DNA from: Tricholomella constricta
Lineage: Eukaryota > Basidiomycota > Agaricomycetes > Agaricales > Lyophyllaceae
Reading direction: 5' to 3'
Assembly (NCBI GenBank): GCA_013368375.1
Contig: JAACJP010000089.1
Span: forward strand, 1 to 27,064
DNA: 27,064 bases
The notes under the pieces were generated by a model that saw only the letters and a list, made by a program, of their open reading frames with translations, was not told the DNA's origin and did no database searches. A program made the position numbers and the translations under genes. Below are positions 25,038-27,064 of the stretch, piece after piece (positions within the stretch are counted from its first letter, which is position 1; every line of letters starts with the position of its first letter).

Positions 25038-25784
25038 ATGGCCCGCCCTCGTCTCTACTTTACCCCAGAGGAACAACGAGCCGCCAACAATGCCAAAAGC
25101 AAACGTATTTATGACAGGTAAGGCTCACTGAATTCCCTGCAATCTTACTGAATCATTGTTTTTAGAAACCGGGCAATCATTGGTGTGCGACGGAGTGAAC
25201 AATATCGCCAAAATGTCTTACGGTTCGGCAATCACTTCTACCAACATTGTCACACTAACGTTGCCATCCCTATAGTGCTAGACAAGTGCTGCCGGTCACT
25301 GTTTCACGGCCAACGAGCAATCAAACCACCCGCAAAATGCTCGACAACACAGGGTATGCTCTGCACGGTCTGTAGGCCTCTCGTGCGCTAAATGTATTTA
25401 TATTCTAGCAACCGAGACCACCTTTCTTACTGGTGCGAGAGGGTCGAACGAATTGCCGCTCGATACACAACCTTCATTGGTGGCAAGCTACCCTTCGCTT
25501 ATGTGGATGCCCTGTATCACCAATTTTCCATCAGTCACGATGCGAACAACATTCATGACGCTATTCTTGGCACCTCTAAGCTCCAGTCATCGGTCCGCCG
25601 CTATCAGTCTGAGATTCTTCAACTTGCAGGTGTTGGCACTGAATGGAAACACTCCGAGGTCGTGGCAGGCATGGTCAGTAGTCTCTTGAGTTCACTCGAA
25701 GATTTGCTCGCTTCTGCCATGCTCGATCCTAGTGGCCTCGCGACCATTCATCAAAACCAGGGCCTTCTGTACCAAGTAGCTTAG
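25038..25784 (+). CDS. Small four-exon gene with basic N-terminus, unknown function
   Basis: Predicted exons 25038-25117, 25166-25222, 25276-25353 and 25409-25784 give 196 residues. Introns are 48, 53 and 55 bp with donors GTAAGG, GTTCGG and GTATGC, acceptors TTTAG, CTATAG and TTCTAG, and a CTAAC branch in the second. All phases agree. The protein begins MARPRLYFTPEEQRAANNAK, then SKRIYDRNRAIIGVRRSEQY, a basic helical segment like those at the start of several basidiomycete hypothetical proteins. The rest is a helical region (DHLSYWCERVERIAARY, SSVRRYQSEILQL, SSLLSSLEDLLASAML). The ATG lies in the right-hand TSD of the solo LTR, so the LTR sits flush against the start codon. AATAAA occurs at 25802 and 25822. 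Function is unknown. Confidence 0.7.
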
Positions 25785-25801
25785 ACTGTCCCTTGATTGT
25801 C

Positions 25802-25827
25802 AATAAACCGTTTCCTTTGACAATAAA
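25802..25827 (+). terminator. Likely polyadenylation signals for the gene at 25038
   Basis: AATAAA at 25802-25807 and 25822-25827, 18 and 38 bp after the stop codon, in the 131-bp gap between convergent genes. Confidence 0.5.
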
Positions 25828-25915
25828 TTTTATTTGAGGGTCGCGCACCCAACTGGACCCATTCAAAAGCTACAAGCAAGGTACGACAATAAAGATGATA
25901 TTATAGACGGCTACT

Positions 25916-26891
25916 TTAGTTCCTGACAGCTACCAAACCCAGGCTGCGAGCCTCTTCAAAGGCCGCAAGAGCGTCTTCATATGAGATGTATTGCTTACAT
26001 CGGAAGCCGGAGACCCCTTTGACAAGAGGATCGACAGTGGGCCTGTGTAAATACTCAGAATGCATCAATAAAACAAGGAAATGTAGTTACCAGCCCTGGA
26101 ACACCTCGACAGCATGGCCAATGACCACCGCGTACCACCTTGTAGTGTTTGACAAGACAGTGGACATGGTGGGAGTGGGCCCAGAGGATGCAGACATGGA
26201 CATGGGAGCTGGTCCAGGAGACGTCACATCAGATGAAGGGATGATGGCGGCACAGCGCGCGCAAAGGTGGGTCTCAGGTTCCACAAACTCGGTGTCGTCG
26301 ACAGGGCTGGTAGGCGGCGCAACAGTACCAGTACCATTATCACCGTCGTCGGTGCTTGGGTTGGTTTTTTTGTTGGTGCTCGTGTCGACCCTCATGTCAG
26401 CCCTCGTGTCGGTGCTCGCGTCGGCCCTCGTGTCGGTGCTTGGGTTGGTTTGCATGTCGATGCTTGTTTCGATGCTTGTGTCAGCGCTCACATTTTCAGG
26501 AGTGGAGGCGGCGACAGAGGCTGGAGCATCGGTGACAAAGAACCCTAGTTTAAAAGTCAACAATGTAAAAATCGGAAGGTTGGAAAGCTTACCTTGCCCA
26601 TGGGTGCGCTCCCTAGCTGCGAGACTGTTTACAGCAACCTGTGGTTGGCTTGTAGCTTCAGGAGTATCAGCCAGCTCAGTAGGAGAGTTCTGAGAGCTCG
26701 CGCCGGCTATGGTGATGGTCACAGTCCCATCTAGGAATATGTTAAATAGGAATATAAACGGAGAACGGCAGATCATTACTGCCGAAGTTTTGCCTCAGGG
26801 ATAAACCAAGCTCTTGGAGGGCGGCAACGATGTGATCGGTAGTGATCACGTCGTTGGCGCCGGCACCGGCAGGACAGTTCAGTTGGACCAT
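25916..26891 (-). CDS. Protein with C-terminal viroplasmin/RNase H1 N-terminal-like domain
   Basis: Predicted minus-strand exons 26891-26780, 26730-26593, 26544-26091 and 26042-25916 give 276 residues. Introns are 49, 48 and 48 bp with donors GTAATG, GTAAGC and GTAACT and acceptors CCTAG, ACTAG and CACAG. All phases agree. The protein starts MVQLNCPAGAGAND and has an N-terminal segment (HIVAALQELGLSLRQNFGNG). A long disordered Thr/Ser/Asp-rich middle has imperfect STDTRAD repeats, followed by a CxxC motif (HLCARCAAIIP). The C-terminal domain begins RWYAVVIGHAVEVFQGW and ends with EDALAAFEEA, the pattern of the caulimovirus VI/RNase H1 N-terminal fold that binds RNA-DNA hybrid or double-stranded RNA. 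No RNase H catalytic domain follows. A nucleic-acid-binding role is inferred. Confidence 0.75.
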
Positions 26892-27064
26892 TTGATTGAA
26901 CGATCAAGGTTGATTTTTACCGATATCCCGATATTTTCAAATCAGGCCAGCTGTACAGTTGCTCGGATATGGCCGGATGGCCTGTTCAGCAAGCCTATTG
27001 GTTCAGGCTATACAGCTGATCGGCTTTGCCCGATTGTCCCGAGGGGTATGATTATGTGAGCAAC
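26892..27064. other. Upstream region of the minus-strand gene; nothing else seen
   Basis: Should contain the 5' leader and part of the promoter of the gene at 25916-26891. I see no clear TATA box or motif. Confidence 0.4.

Noticed and set aside
26814..27059. Plus-strand open frame at the right edge
   Set aside because: It is the shadow of the first exon and upstream region of the minus-strand viroplasmin-like gene.

Overview
The window looks like a transposon-dense accessory region of a filamentous basidiomycete (Agaricomycete-like) nuclear genome. Support comes from short GT-AG introns of about 43-60 bp in every host-type gene, chromodomain-carrying Ty3/gypsy LTR retrotransposons, a C-terminal fragment resembling KDZ-type transposases, and a gene ending in a viroplasmin/RNase H1 N-terminal-like domain, a domain I associate with basidiomycete hypothetical proteins. 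I see no tRNA, rRNA or CRISPR array.

Layout. (1) 1-76 plus 10759-11015: the 3' end of the pol gene of a gypsy element (family B, copy B1), split by (2) a complete, young element of a second family (A) at 77-10758 with 358-bp LTRs and target-site duplication (TSD) ATTAC. Element A carries gag, a pol with two tandem retropepsin domains, and an antisense three-exon gene between pol and the 3' LTR. (3) 11016-13936: an LTR shared with B1, then copy B2, which has lost about 3.4 kb between gag and integrase, then its 3' LTR. (4) 13937-14397: the last two exons of a KDZ-like gene. (5) 14402-20720: a full-length B element (B3) with TSD GATAG. It sits in a gap that was only 19 bp wide between the KDZ-like stop codon and the next start codon. 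(6) 20741-23354: a three-exon gene for a largely disordered protein with 13 degenerate SDFDF motifs and an acidic tail. (7) 23355-24678: non-coding, with a 131-bp tandem repeat. (8) 24679-25037: a solo B-family LTR with TSD ATGGC, whose right-hand copy supplies the start codon of (9) a four-exon gene at 25038-25784. (10) 25916-26891, minus strand: a four-exon viroplasmin-like gene, convergent with the previous one.

How it works together. Both retrotransposon families appear to be self-priming, as in the Tf1/sushi lineage: the sequence just after each 5' LTR is the reverse complement of the predicted 5' end of the mRNA (12/12 in A, 10/10 in B3, 9/10 in B2). Both appear to make Pol by -1 ribosomal frameshifting, each with an in-phase slippery heptamer, a 6-7 nt spacer and an 8-9 bp stem-loop. 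The B-family LTR also contains a 60-62 bp GT-AG intron-like segment between two 21-bp direct repeats. The repeats are identical within each LTR but differ between LTRs. Two independent B insertions lie in sense orientation immediately upstream of start codons, so their LTRs could supply promoter, transcription start and a spliced leader to the downstream genes. Exon structures, frameshift signals and start sites are read from sequence alone and not experimentally verified.
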